Shown: piece after piece, positions 1 through 9,181 of the stretch | Position numbering within the stretch: the stretch's first letter is position 1 | Layout: each line of letters begins with the position of its first letter | Assembly (NCBI RefSeq): GCF_002251295.1 | Contig: NZ_NPJA01000033.1 | Span: 124,001-188,000, forward strand | DNA length: 64,000 nucleotides | Source: Prevotella sp. P5-50 | GTDB taxonomy: Bacteria > Bacteroidota > Bacteroidia > Bacteroidales > Bacteroidaceae | Reading direction: 5' to 3' | Position numbers and translations under genes: made by a program | Notes under the pieces: model-generated | What the model saw: only the letters and a program-made list of their open reading frames with translations | Database searches by the model: none | What the model was told of the DNA's origin: nothing

Positions 1-1
1 C

Positions 2-232
2 AAATTCCACGAAGGATTGATGTTGCCTGAAGGCGACTATCTACTCACCACGGGCACTCGACTGAAAGGCGGCGATGTGCTTACCCATAGCACCATGTTC
101 TCGTTGAAGGCAGGAGAGACCAAGAAGGTGAACGTACTCTTCCGCACCAGTCAACACAGTGTGAAGGGCGACTTACAACTCGACGACAGCGAAATCAACT
201 CAAATGCCACTTCCCATCAGAGTGCACAATAA
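2..232 (+). CDS. C-terminal end of a secreted (transglutaminase-type) protein, partial
   Basis: The reading frame is open from base 2 and enters from the left edge, so only about the last 76 residues are seen. The piece 'LPEGDYLLTTGTRLKGGDVL' followed by a short beta-rich tail resembles the C-terminal Ig-like end of large Bacteroidota transglutaminase-domain proteins, where 'YLLTTGTR' is a recurrent motif. The catalytic domain lies outside the window, so the family call is from memory of that tail and is tentative. It ends 15 bp before the cutC reading frame on the same strand, so the two are probably co-transcribed. Confidence 0.5.
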   Translation, partial: KFHEGLMLPEGDYLLTTGTRLKGGDVLTHSTMFSLKAGETKKVNVLFRTSQHSVKGDLQLDDSEINSNATSHQSAQ

Positions 233-247
233 CGCTGGGGTCTATTC

Positions 248-997
248 ATGAGCATTCACTATTCATTCAATAAAAATATGATATTAGAACTTTGCTGTGA
301 AAACATCGAGAGCGTAGAGGCTGCTGTCCTTGGCGGTGGCAATCGTATAGAACTGTGTCGCAATTTGGAAGTAGGCGGACTGACTCCCGATCGCGAACTG
401 ACCCGTCAGGCAGTAAAATGCTGTCATGAAGGCGGTTTGAGTGTGCAGGTATTGATTCGTTCACGTGGCGGTGATTTCGTCTATACCGATGACGAAGTGG
501 AACAGATGGCAGAAGACATACGCATGGCTATCATCGACGAAAAGGCTGACGGTATCGTGATTGGAGCACTCACCAAAGAGGGTGACATCGACTTGGAGGC
601 TTGTCGCAAATGGATGGACATGGTGCGCCAACCAGACGGCACCTTCTCTTGCGAAGTGACCTTCCATCGTGCTTTCGACAGATGCCGTAACCCGATGGAG
701 GCTATCGAACAGATTGCTGCCATGGGATGCGTTCGTATGCTCACATCGGGTCAGCAACCCACAGCGGAAGAAGGTATTCCCCTACTCCGTCAACTCGTAG
801 AGAAAGCCAAAGAACTGTCTGTGAAATATGGTCATCCGTTCAACATCCTATGTGGTTCAGGTGTTACAGAAGTGAGTGCACCCATCATCCTGCAAGCCAC
901 AGGAGCTACAGAGATTCATGGTTCACTGCGCACTGGACGTGCCACAGATGTGGAAAAGGTTAAAAAGGTGATGGCATATATGGCTGAGCAAGGCTAA
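248..997 (+). CDS. cutC: CutC-family copper homeostasis protein
   Basis: CutC-family TIM-barrel protein, cytoplasmic, historically linked to copper tolerance; its biochemical role is unsettled. The family signature is clear: 'ILELCCENIESV' at the start of the barrel, then 'GGNRIELC', 'GGLTPD', 'VLIRSRGGDFVY', 'TFHRAFD', 'LTSGQQPTAEEG' and 'ILCGSGV'. Length (249 aa from the first ATG, 239 aa from the second) matches the family. The ATG at 278 gives the usual CutC N-terminus and is the more likely start; the ATG at 248 adds ten residues without family similarity. It directly follows the secreted-protein gene and is followed by a 400-bp non-coding stretch. Confidence 0.93.
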   Translation: MSIHYSFNKNMILELCCENIESVEAAVLGGGNRIELCRNLEVGGLTPDRELTRQAVKCCHEGGLSVQVLIRSRGGDFVYTDDEVEQMAEDIRMAIIDEKADGIVIGALTKEGDIDLEACRKWMDMVRQPDGTFSCEVTFHRAFDRCRNPMEAIEQIAAMGCVRMLTSGQQPTAEEGIPLLRQLVEKAKELSVKYGHPFNILCGSGVTEVSAPIILQATGATEIHGSLRTGRATDVEKVKKVMAYMAEQG

Positions 998-1396
998 CCG
1001 CTCATCACTACCCATCATTCTGATAATAAATAGGAGGGAATCTCACATACCGAATTTATCATGACTTTATGGTTGTTTGTCAAATATATACACTATATTT
1101 GCAACATCTCTGTGGGTTCTGCATGGTAACCACAATCCTTCATTATCATACTATTATAGTGGCAGACCAACAGGGTCTGCCACTATTTGTCTAATCCTAA
1201 TCGGTCAATAGAGTTTGGTACGCGTAATGGCGAAACATCATTCGACTTTACGCTATTCTTGTTCTAAAAGGATGTTTTTAGAAAAGAAAAGCAGAGGATT
1301 GTGACAGATATGAAAAGAAAACGCTATATTTGCAGTCAGCTTTCTGCCGATTGCACAAAGGATCTGCAATACGGCAAAATGATATAAGACATACTG
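998..1396 (+). other. Intergenic region with two promoters and a strong hairpin
   Basis: This region has no credible gene. It holds a promoter-like -7 box TATATTTGC at 1094-1102, a long perfect hairpin at 1155-1187 (arms ATAGTGGCAGACC and GGTCTGCCACTAT around a short loop) followed by a weak T run, and a second promoter at 1325-1333 in front of the outer-membrane protein gene. The hairpin could terminate cutC transcription or end a short RNA starting near 1110. Confidence 0.6.
1325..1333 (+). promoter_or_regulatory. Bacteroidota-type promoter for the outer-membrane protein operon
   Basis: A TATATTTGC -7 box lies 64 bp before the ATG at 1397. The -33 region is weak (ATTG around 1298-1301). 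It probably drives the three-gene operon 1397-5258. Confidence 0.55.
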
Positions 1397-2602
1397 ATGA
1401 AAAGAACAAAAAGACATAGTTTCCAACAGCTATTTGTTTTCCTGTTGACGCTCTGCATGGCGATGACTACAATGCAAACGACAGCACAAAACACAGATAC
1501 TGACGCTGCCACCGTCCTACAAAACGACAGCAACACAATACGGAAGAAAGGACTGGTGGACAAACTGATGCAATATCTGGCAGAGAGCGACAAACCAGAC
1601 CCTAACAAGAAGATTGACTTCGGCATCATCGGCGGACCACACTACAATAACGAGACAGGACTGGGACTTGGCATTGTAGCTTCTGCCACCTATAGTGCCG
1701 ACCGCAGCGACTCGCTGTTGGAACGGTCCAACGCTTCACTCTACGGCGACATCACTACCAAAGCCTTTATGATGGTGGGACTTTCCGGCAACCACTTCTT
1801 CCCCAAACGCCACTTCCGACTGGACTATACCTTATATGCCTATACCTTCCCGTCGTATCTCTGGGGATTGAGTTATCCACAGAGCGACAACGATGACAAC
1901 AAAAGCAAATACAATCACGACAAACTGGAAGTGATGACACGACTGTTGGCACGCCTGAACCGATATTCGTATGTAGGTCCTATCGTGCGCTACCAATTGG
2001 TGCATGCCTATAAACTGAAAGACCGCGCACCACAACTGCTTGAAGGTCAACCCATGACGGTCAACGACATCGGTGTGGGATTGAGTTATACTTTAGACTC
2101 TCGAGACTTTATCCTCAACGCCTCCAAAGGTTGGTTCTTACAACTCGACCTCATGACATCGCCCACTATGTTGGGCAATAAGCACACCTACTATTCGGCA
2201 GAACTGCAACTTGCCACCTACCGCAAAGCATGGCGTGGCGCCATCATAGCAGCAGAAATACACACCCGACAGACAACAGGTGAGGTGCCTTGGTCATCGC
2301 TCTCTAAAGTAGGATCAAGCAGTAGAATGCGTGGCTACTACGAAGGACGCTACCGCGACAAAAACGTGATAGATGCACAGATAGAACTGCGACAACATGT
2401 ATGGCATCGCAACGGCATCGTCGTATGGTTGGGTGCCGCAGAGGTATTCCCTCGTTACAGTGAGATGCGCCTGAACCGCATCTTACCCAATGCAGGTATA
2501 GGCTACCGCTGGCAGTTCAAGAAGGGAGTCAACGTGCGACTGGACTATGGCTTCAGTCGTAACGGCACAGGATTCATATTCAATATCAACGAGGCATTCT
2601 GA
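1397..2602 (+). CDS. BamA/TamA-family outer-membrane beta-barrel protein
   Basis: A 401-aa protein with a cleavable signal peptide (residues 1 to about 31: basic start, hydrophobic stretch, 'TTAQ' before the mature part). The mature protein starts close to the barrel: 'FGIIGGPHYNNETGLGLGI' is the usual first strand region of Bacteroidota surface-antigen (D15/BamA-like) proteins, and alternating aromatic/hydrophobic strands continue to a C-terminal Phe, the usual end of an outer-membrane barrel. No POTRA repeats are present, so it is a barrel-only relative and not the essential BamA. The stop overlaps the start of the next gene (TGATG), indicating translational coupling. Substrate or partner is unknown. 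Confidence 0.8.
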   Translation: MKRTKRHSFQQLFVFLLTLCMAMTTMQTTAQNTDTDAATVLQNDSNTIRKKGLVDKLMQYLAESDKPDPNKKIDFGIIGGPHYNNETGLGLGIVASATYSADRSDSLLERSNASLYGDITTKAFMMVGLSGNHFFPKRHFRLDYTLYAYTFPSYLWGLSYPQSDNDDNKSKYNHDKLEVMTRLLARLNRYSYVGPIVRYQLVHAYKLKDRAPQLLEGQPMTVNDIGVGLSYTLDSRDFILNASKGWFLQLDLMTSPTMLGNKHTYYSAELQLATYRKAWRGAIIAAEIHTRQTTGEVPWSSLSKVGSSSRMRGYYEGRYRDKNVIDAQIELRQHVWHRNGIVVWLGAAEVFPRYSEMRLNRILPNAGIGYRWQFKKGVNVRLDYGFSRNGTGFIFNINEAF

Positions 2603-4287
2603 TGATGAAACAAAAGACTATCAACAAACTGTTTTACTTCTTCCTCACAGTACTCATCCTGCCCAACATCATACAGATCTATACCGAAGGACTTGGACTG
2701 TGGGGCAACATGGTGAATATCATCGCACCAATAGCCTTCTATATACTGGCACTAACCGTGGGACGACGTATAGGTCGCACGGTCATACTCCTCTTTCCCA
2801 TCCTATTCCTGGGTGCCTTCCAACTGGTACTGACCTATCTTTATGGTCGTGGTCCTATTGCTGTGGATATGTGGCTCAACCTCGTCACTACCAATGGAGA
2901 CGAGGTGGGCGAACTTCTCTCACAACTTTTGCCTGCCATCGGTTGGGTGGTCATCATCTATGTACCTACCATCATCCTCGCCATCACGCTATGGACGAAG
3001 AAAAGGGATTTAGACCATACATTCGTGAAACACTGGAGAAAGAGTGGATTCATCATGGCTGTGGCGGCTATTCTACTGACCACAACGGTGACAATCTCCA
3101 CAGACTTTATACCTACCAACAGCATTTTCCCACTGAATGCCTGCTACAATTGCACCTTAGCATTCGGTCGAGAGAAGGCATCGGCAGAATACCATAAGAC
3201 TTCTGACCATTTCACTTTCAATGCCAAGAGTACGATAGACCCGACAGATACTACACGCCAAACGATTGTCTGTGTGGTGGGTGAAACAAGCAGATCCGAC
3301 AACTGGCAACTCTATGGCTACCACCGCCCCACCAACCCATTGCTGACAAAACAGCAAGGACTGACGGTGTTTTCCAACTATATGAGTCAAAGCAACACGA
3401 CCCATAAGAGTGTGCCGATACTGCTGTCGTTGGCATCGGCAGAGGATTTCAATATCCTGTTTCGTACCAAAGGCATCATGCAGGCTTTCCGAGAAGCAGG
3501 ATGGCACACCGCATACATCTCCAACCAACAGCGCAACCACTCGTTTATTGACTTCCTCGGCGAACAGGCAGACGACTGCATCTTCCTGCACGATACAGCC
3601 AATGGAGGCAGTAAAGCCATGACAACAGATAGCGATGTGCTGACTCCACTCCGAAAACAACTGGCAAAAGACTATCACAAACTCTTTGTCGTGGTACATA
3701 CTTATGGTTCACACTTCGACTATACCGACCGCTATCCGAAGTTGATGGCACACTTTCTGCCCGATTCTTACAATGGAGCAAAACCACAATACCGACAGAT
3801 GATGGTAAACGCCTACGACAATTCCATACGTTTCACCGACTGGCTATTACACCGTATCATCAGATTGGCTCAACAGCGAGGAGGCGCTACTGCCATGCTC
3901 TTTACCTCAGACCACGGAGAAGACATCTTCGACGATAGCCGCAAACTATTTCTCCATGCCTCACCCTATCCGTCATTCTACCAACTGCATGTGCCGATGG
4001 TGATATGGACTTCTGAGGTTTACACCAAACAGTTTCCCGACGAGGCTGATGCGCTGCATCGCAACAGCCAGTTGCCAGCATCCAGCAACTGTGTGTTTCA
4101 CACGCTGCTGACCTTGGGCCACGTGGCAACAACCTACCGCAACGATACGCTGTCGCTGGCAAGTCGGCGGTTTATGCCCCAACAGAAACGCTTCTTCCTC
4201 GACGACCACAACACGCCAAGAACCTACGAGGAATGTATGCAGGAAACGGATATAAGACTCTTGAAACTTAAACACATCATAAAATGA
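2602..4287 (+). CDS. Phosphoethanolamine transferase / sulfatase-fold membrane enzyme
   Basis: A 561-aa protein with several N-terminal membrane segments (about residues 5-175) followed by an alkaline-phosphatase-superfamily domain. 'VVGETSRSDNWQLYGY' (about 226-241) holds the Thr nucleophile of the EptA/lipid A phosphoethanolamine transferase family, and 'FTSDHGEDIFDD' (about 434-445) holds metal ligands. In this family the enzyme transfers phosphoethanolamine from phosphatidylethanolamine to lipid A or another envelope glycan at the periplasmic face. Overlap with the barrel gene upstream and the PCMD gene downstream indicates one envelope operon. Whether lipid A is the acceptor cannot be told. 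Confidence 0.87.
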   Translation: MMKQKTINKLFYFFLTVLILPNIIQIYTEGLGLWGNMVNIIAPIAFYILALTVGRRIGRTVILLFPILFLGAFQLVLTYLYGRGPIAVDMWLNLVTTNGDEVGELLSQLLPAIGWVVIIYVPTIILAITLWTKKRDLDHTFVKHWRKSGFIMAVAAILLTTTVTISTDFIPTNSIFPLNACYNCTLAFGREKASAEYHKTSDHFTFNAKSTIDPTDTTRQTIVCVVGETSRSDNWQLYGYHRPTNPLLTKQQGLTVFSNYMSQSNTTHKSVPILLSLASAEDFNILFRTKGIMQAFREAGWHTAYISNQQRNHSFIDFLGEQADDCIFLHDTANGGSKAMTTDSDVLTPLRKQLAKDYHKLFVVVHTYGSHFDYTDRYPKLMAHFLPDSYNGAKPQYRQMMVNAYDNSIRFTDWLLHRIIRLAQQRGGATAMLFTSDHGEDIFDDSRKLFLHASPYPSFYQLHVPMVIWTSEVYTKQFPDEADALHRNSQLPASSNCVFHTLLTLGHVATTYRNDTLSLASRRFMPQQKRFFLDDHNTPRTYEECMQETDIRLLKLKHIIK

Positions 4288-5258
4288 CAAAGGCCATACT
4301 CATAAAAGCGGGCGCCATATTGGCGCTGACTTTGACCGCTACGACAGATGCTAACGGCCAGAACATTCAACCTATTAAATATGGTGATATGAACCAATGG
4401 GTGACACGCCATGTGAAAGAGAGTGCTATCATTGGTGGAAACACCAAAACCCTCTACGAGATAGCGCCTGCCAAAACGTGGAAACAGAATGCACCATACA
4501 CCAACTGGGGCGGTTCGCCTTGGGGTACGTCAAACGTGATGGCGAAGGTGTCGGGCATTACCAAAACCAATGTATCGGTCTATAGAGACAGTCATCCGGG
4601 ACATGGCTTTTGTGCCAAACTGGTGACACACATCGAGACGTGTAAGGTGTTGGGCATAGTCAACATCAAAGTATTAGCTGCTGGAAGCATCTTCCTCGGC
4701 GAAACTCTTGAGCCCATAACTTCGACCTCAAACCCTATGGCAAAACTCGATGCGGGTATGAAATTCACCGGAAAACCCAAAGCACTGGTGTTCGACTATC
4801 GGGTGCAACTATCGGGACACCCCAACCGCATCAAGGAAACGGGATTCAGCAAAGTGAAAACCGTGGCAGGCATCGACATGGCAGACTGCGTCTGTTTGCT
4901 ACAAAAGCGATGGGAGGATGCCAAAGGCAACATCTGGGCTAAACGTGTAGGCACTATGGTGGTGCGCTTTGCCAAAACTACCAACGGATGGGTGGAGAAT
5001 GCATCTTTTCCCATCCACTACGGTGACATCACCCGACAGCATTTCTACAAACCCTATATGGGACTATTGTCAGGAAATGACATAAAATGGGCAAAAAACT
5101 CAAAAGGCAAGATGATGCCTGTGAAGGAAATAGGATGGGCTACTGCCAACGAAGCACCTACCCACATGATTCTGCAGTTTGACTCCAGCCACGGTGGTGC
5201 CTATATCGGTTCGGTGGGCAATACCCTTTGGGTGGACAACGTAAGAGTGGAGTATTAA
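4284..5258 (+). CDS. PCMD-domain secreted protein
   Basis: A 324-aa protein with an N-terminal signal peptide (about residues 1-25, ending 'DANGQ'). The body resembles the Bacteroidota PCMD (putative carbohydrate metabolism domain) family: 'WKQNAPYTNWGGSPWGTSNVMAKV', 'GHGFCAKL', 'AAGSIFLGE', 'GMKFTGKPKALVFDYRVQ', and a C-terminal jelly-roll-like end 'LWVDNVRVEY'. These domains are usually linked to glycan use, but no activity is proven. The start ATG overlaps the stop of the transferase gene (ATGA). Confidence 0.8.
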   Translation: MTKAILIKAGAILALTLTATTDANGQNIQPIKYGDMNQWVTRHVKESAIIGGNTKTLYEIAPAKTWKQNAPYTNWGGSPWGTSNVMAKVSGITKTNVSVYRDSHPGHGFCAKLVTHIETCKVLGIVNIKVLAAGSIFLGETLEPITSTSNPMAKLDAGMKFTGKPKALVFDYRVQLSGHPNRIKETGFSKVKTVAGIDMADCVCLLQKRWEDAKGNIWAKRVGTMVVRFAKTTNGWVENASFPIHYGDITRQHFYKPYMGLLSGNDIKWAKNSKGKMMPVKEIGWATANEAPTHMILQFDSSHGGAYIGSVGNTLWVDNVRVEY

Positions 5259-5286
5259 GAATACAGAAAGAAAACTTAATTTTCTT

Positions 5287-5318
5287 TTTGTATTCTGCTC
5301 ACTTAATCGTACCTTTGA
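5287..5318 (+). promoter_or_regulatory. Promoter copy 1 of a tandem 88-bp module
   Basis: TTTG at 5287-5290, a 19-bp spacer, then TACCTTTGA at 5310-5318: an almost exact Bacteroidota promoter. The -33 TTTG sits in the right arm of an AT-rich inverted repeat (about 5260-5296). Confidence 0.65.
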
Positions 5319-5374
5319 CCTGTCGGTCTTAGGTACTCGCGTTCGATAATACAAAAAGAAAAAACAATTTTCTT

Positions 5375-5406
5375 TTTGTATTCTGCTCACTTAATCGTAC
5401 CTTTGC
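5375..5406 (+). promoter_or_regulatory. Promoter copy 2 of a tandem 88-bp module
   Basis: TTTG at 5375-5378, a 19-bp spacer, then the perfect -7 box TACCTTTGC at 5398-5406. A perfect 12-bp inverted repeat (ACAAAAAGAAAA / TTTTCTTTTTGT) precedes it, overlapping the -33 box. Likely the main promoter of the pectin esterase gene at 5702. Confidence 0.7.
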
Positions 5407-5701
5407 AATAGAAAATAACTACTAAAAAGATTCAAGTTTCGCAACTGATGGAATTGATTGAAGTTAAAGAACGTTTTCGTTAAGCCAAATGAGCAGAATA
5501 AAGCTCGCTTTAATTCTGTCATGGCGAGAAAAGGTGCCATAAAATGGAAGTGATCACTCCCTACGGTCGTTCGGGAAGTTAAGAGACAATAGCCTTTTGC
5601 CGTAAGACGTAGGACATTTGTCCCTTAACTTCTCTCTAACTTCCCTAACTTCCCTTAACTTCCCCACATGCGAAAGTTCAGTAAAAAGACAAATCAACAA
5701 C

Positions 5702-7831
5702 ATGAAACAACAACTGACAAGGGTGGCAGTCTGCATCATCGCCATCCTCTTGGGATGCAACATTCAGGCTGCCAAGAAAGTATTCACACTGGGCGATTCC
5801 ACTATGGCCCCCTACGACGTCAACACGACAAAAATGCGTGGATGGGGTATGTATTTCGGCAATTTCCTTACCCATGGATGGGTGAGCCTCAACTATGCAA
5901 AAGGCGGAAGAGACTCGCGTGTCGGATATAACGAGCTATGGCAGAATGCCAAGGATAGCGTGGGCTCTGGCGACTATGTGCTCATACAGTTTGGACACAA
6001 CGATGAGAAGTTCAACGGCATGGACAACCAAGAACTTCAGACCTTCTATGCTGCACAGGGAAACGAGGCACAGTTGGCTACTGTAAGAAAGGACAAACGA
6101 GGCACCATCCCCCACTCCACCTATAAAGAATGGTTGAGAAAAATCATCAGAGAGGTAAAGGCAAAAGGTGCAACTCCTGTGCTTATCTCACCCGTATGCA
6201 GATGTTATTTCGGTGCTGACCACAAGATAACACGTGCCGGACAACACGATTTGGGCGATAAGTTTGATGCTTTGCACCAAGATACTATCATGGCCCAGCA
6301 ACACATTGATAGCGACAACCATGATATGGACTATCCCTACCACATGAGACAGTTGGCTAAAGAGGAACATATCAGTTTTGTGGATATGACCACAGCCACC
6401 AAAAACCTCTACGAGCAATACGGCAGTTTTGACGCATGCTATGCGGCACTCTTCGACAAAGGTACTACCACCGACAAAACGCACTATAACAAAAAAGGTG
6501 CTATGGCTGCTGCACAACTCTGCGCACAACTGCTGAAAGAGCAGGGTATTTTGGCTAAACACATCACGATTCCTACAGAAGCCAAACATGCCTATGATGC
6601 TGTGGTGTCAACAACTGCCGAACTCTGCCATGCTATTGCTGTTGCCAACAGCCGCAAAGACCAACAGACGCGTTACCGCATCTTGGTAAAAAAAGGCATT
6701 TACAAAATGCCGACAGGAGCAATGAAACACTATAAGCATACGGGAAAAGACCGCACTACCGTATTGTGGGAAGGCGATCTGCCCGACCCTATCACCTATA
6801 TCACCGCTGCCAACCTCTCGCTGATTGGTGAAGACCGCGACGCCACCATCATCACACAAGACATCTCCAACGATTCGAGCATGCTCTTCGAAGGTCCGTT
6901 TGGCACAGCCCACAAATACGAAACCATACGCTATAGTCCTGTTTTCCAACTGACAGACGCTGCCGTTGGCACCTATTTCCAAGACATCACCATCAAAAGT
7001 GGCATCGACGACAGACTCGGACGCAACCTCGCTGTCTATGACTGTGCCACCAACACCATCTATAAGAACACCCTGCTCTATGGCTACCAGGACACATGGA
7101 CCAGTAGCAACGAGCAGGGACTCTACTACTTTGAGGGCGGTCAGGTGCGTGGACGTACCGACTATCTCTGCGGTAAAGGAGATGCCTATTTCAACCAGTT
7201 GGAACTGCTACAGATTGCCGGTGGATATACTGCAGTACCGTCGAAACCGAGAAACGTAGGTTGGGTGTTCAAAAACTGCACCATCAGCGCATCAGGCAAC
7301 GACGTCGATGGCACCTACACCTTGGGGCGCCCATGGGGCAAGGCAACACCTGTTGCCGTGTTTATCGACACACGAATGAATGTGAAACCTACCACTCTGG
7401 GATGGAACGAGATGCATGACGGATGGCCTGCACGCTTTGCAGAATGGAACTCAAGAGACTGCAACGGAGTGACCATCGAAACCGCTGGACGCAAGACCAT
7501 CTTTGCCAATAGCCATGAAAACAATCCCACACTGACAGAAAAAGAAGCTGATACCTACAGCAACATGAACCGTATGTTTGGCGACTGGCAACCTACCGAT
7601 GATACCAAACAGGCTGCTATTCCTGTTGACATCCGCGTCAACGCCGGTGTACTGACATGGAGCAAGAGTTACGACACATGGTTGTGGGCAATCTGTAAAG
7701 ATGGCAACGTGATCGATTTCACCGAACAACCCACCTATACTGCAAAGCAAGCTGGAATCTACAGCGTGCGCGCAGCCAACCCTATGGGCGGACTGAGTGC
7801 ACCTTCGGCAACAGTGACCGTCACCTTGTAA
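5702..7831 (+). CDS. Secreted CE12 SGNH esterase fused to CE8 pectin methylesterase
   Basis: A 709-aa protein starting at the ATG at 5702, which gives a clean signal peptide (about residues 1-22); the open frame further upstream lies in the repeat leader and is not coding. The first domain is an SGNH rhamnogalacturonan acetylesterase-like fold: GDST about 31-34 (Ser), GHND about 98-101, and 'DKTHYN' about 257-262 (Asp/His). The second is a right-handed beta-helix pectinesterase: 'YGYQDTW' about 460-466, 'YLCGKGDAYFN' about 487-497, 'LGRPWG' about 540-545. A short Ig-like C-terminal end follows. Together it should remove acetyl and methyl esters from pectin outside the cytoplasm. It stands alone, without SusC/D partners nearby. 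Confidence 0.9.
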   Translation: MKQQLTRVAVCIIAILLGCNIQAAKKVFTLGDSTMAPYDVNTTKMRGWGMYFGNFLTHGWVSLNYAKGGRDSRVGYNELWQNAKDSVGSGDYVLIQFGHNDEKFNGMDNQELQTFYAAQGNEAQLATVRKDKRGTIPHSTYKEWLRKIIREVKAKGATPVLISPVCRCYFGADHKITRAGQHDLGDKFDALHQDTIMAQQHIDSDNHDMDYPYHMRQLAKEEHISFVDMTTATKNLYEQYGSFDACYAALFDKGTTTDKTHYNKKGAMAAAQLCAQLLKEQGILAKHITIPTEAKHAYDAVVSTTAELCHAIAVANSRKDQQTRYRILVKKGIYKMPTGAMKHYKHTGKDRTTVLWEGDLPDPITYITAANLSLIGEDRDATIITQDISNDSSMLFEGPFGTAHKYETIRYSPVFQLTDAAVGTYFQDITIKSGIDDRLGRNLAVYDCATNTIYKNTLLYGYQDTWTSSNEQGLYYFEGGQVRGRTDYLCGKGDAYFNQLELLQIAGGYTAVPSKPRNVGWVFKNCTISASGNDVDGTYTLGRPWGKATPVAVFIDTRMNVKPTTLGWNEMHDGWPARFAEWNSRDCNGVTIETAGRKTIFANSHENNPTLTEKEADTYSNMNRMFGDWQPTDDTKQAAIPVDIRVNAGVLTWSKSYDTWLWAICKDGNVIDFTEQPTYTAKQAGIYSVRAANPMGGLSAPSATVTVTL

Positions 7832-8071
7832 GCCACAGAAAAGTCACACAGGCTGGTACCTTCATCATGCGTGGACTAACAAACGAGCAACCATTAAACA
7901 GTATAAACAATTCGTTAGGATTGGCTTTATACTGCTGACCTATGGCAACCTTCTTCAATCCCTTGCAGTTTTGGTAACAAATAAATCTCAATATGCAAAA
8001 TTTCCGTGGATTTATTCTGCTGATTTCATATAAAAGTTTTATCTTTGCAGTCAATTATATGCAGATGAGAA
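7832..8071. other. Intergenic region with a leucine-rich-repeat remnant
   Basis: 240 bp. On the minus strand about 7860-8000 the frame reads 'CYQNCKGLKKVAIG', like one BspA-type leucine-rich repeat, with no start or full gene around it, so probably gene debris. A promoter box precedes the cluster gene at 8072. Confidence 0.35.
8040..8048 (+). promoter_or_regulatory. Promoter of the PqqD/ABC peptide-type cluster
   Basis: A TATCTTTGC -7 box 24 bp before the ATG at 8072; the -33 region is not conserved. All five following genes overlap or nearly touch, so this is the only visible promoter for the set. Confidence 0.6.
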
Positions 8072-9181
8072 ATGAATGACACAAAGTGGACATTGATACG
8101 GCTGATGAGAATGGCTGTGGGCTGCGAACCTTATGAGCCAATGACACTCCCGGAAAGGGAGTGGAAGGAGGTTTATATACAGATATGCCAACAAACGCTC
8201 ACTGGGGTGATATATTGTGTGGTAAATCGGATGAGTGGCGACGTTGGCATACCCAAACCGCTACTGATGGAATGGACCCTGAAAGCCGAAGCTATACGCA
8301 GATTCAACGCTAAGATGAACGCAGAAGCTGCAAGGCTAACGCGATGGTTTGGCGAAAGAGGACGGAAGACGGCAATACTGAAAGGACAAGCCAACGCACG
8401 ACTGTATCCTCACCCCGACGAACGGCAACCCGGAGACATCGATATATGGGTGGAAGGCGGCAGGGACAGCGTCGTGAAACTGCTGGGCGACGAGGGCGTT
8501 CTGGACACAAAGGACACCGTGTCGTATCATCATGTGCACCTGAATAAAAACGCAAGCGGTATCGCGGTGGAGGTGCACTTCCGACCGTCGTCGGGTAATT
8601 ACAACCCCATCACCAACCGCCGACTGCAACGGTTTCTCGAAAAGGAAATCCTGCTGTCGGAGAGTTGTCCCGAAGGCTTTGACGTGCCCACCTGCAGATT
8701 CGCCCTGATCATGCAGATGGCGCATATACAAAGGCATTTCCTCTCGGGAGGCATCGGACTGAGGCATATCGTGGATTACTATATGCTGATGAAGATTTCA
8801 TCTGAGGAAGACCGGCGATTTGTAGCCTCCCAACTGTCAAGGTTCGGACTGCGGAAAACGGCAGGAGCGGTGATGTGGATGATGAGCGAACTGTTCTCAA
8901 TGGAGAGCGACAGGATGATATGCCCGAAGGATGAAAGGCGTGGCAGATGTATGCTCGACGAGGCATTTAAGAGCGGAAACTTTGGGTGGTATCACGAAAA
9001 CCGCCGAAAGGGATACTGGCAAACCGTAATCAGTGGCATACTGATACCGATAAGGCTGATGGGATTCTCATTCCAGGAATGTCTGTGGATTAATGTCAAG
9101 TTTGTGATCTATATCATACGCACAATACCCAAGAGGATTAAGTACAGAAGTTTATCACTAAGATATGTTCACGAAGAATGA
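8072..9181 (+). CDS. Nucleotidyltransferase family protein (NTP_transf_5-like)
   Basis: A 369-aa protein with the hallmark 'LKGQANARLYPHPDERQPGDIDIWVEGG' around residues 108-135, where the two Asp of 'GDIDIWV' are the metal-binding pair of the uncharacterised nucleotidyltransferase family PF14907. Family members occur with PqqD-like proteins and HPr-kinase-like proteins in peptide-modification clusters (for example paeninodin lasso-peptide tailoring). The substrate here is unknown. The stop overlaps the start of the next gene (ATGA). Confidence 0.8.
   Translation: MNDTKWTLIRLMRMAVGCEPYEPMTLPEREWKEVYIQICQQTLTGVIYCVVNRMSGDVGIPKPLLMEWTLKAEAIRRFNAKMNAEAARLTRWFGERGRKTAILKGQANARLYPHPDERQPGDIDIWVEGGRDSVVKLLGDEGVLDTKDTVSYHHVHLNKNASGIAVEVHFRPSSGNYNPITNRRLQRFLEKEILLSESCPEGFDVPTCRFALIMQMAHIQRHFLSGGIGLRHIVDYYMLMKISSEEDRRFVASQLSRFGLRKTAGAVMWMMSELFSMESDRMICPKDERRGRCMLDEAFKSGNFGWYHENRRKGYWQTVISGILIPIRLMGFSFQECLWINVKFVIYIIRTIPKRIKYRSLSLRYVHEE

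Larger units (their letters stand above)
5259..5701 (+). other. Long leader region with tandem hairpin-promoters and a second hairpin
   Basis: 443 bp without a gene. 5259-5410 holds two copies of a hairpin-plus-promoter module 88 bp apart, described separately. 5489-5525 contains a near-perfect inverted repeat (CAGAATAAAGC / GCTTTAATTCTG). 5623-5664 has three to four imperfect copies of a TAACTTCCC motif just upstream of the esterase start. If transcription begins after 5406, the esterase mRNA has a 5' leader of almost 300 nt. Confidence 0.6.
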
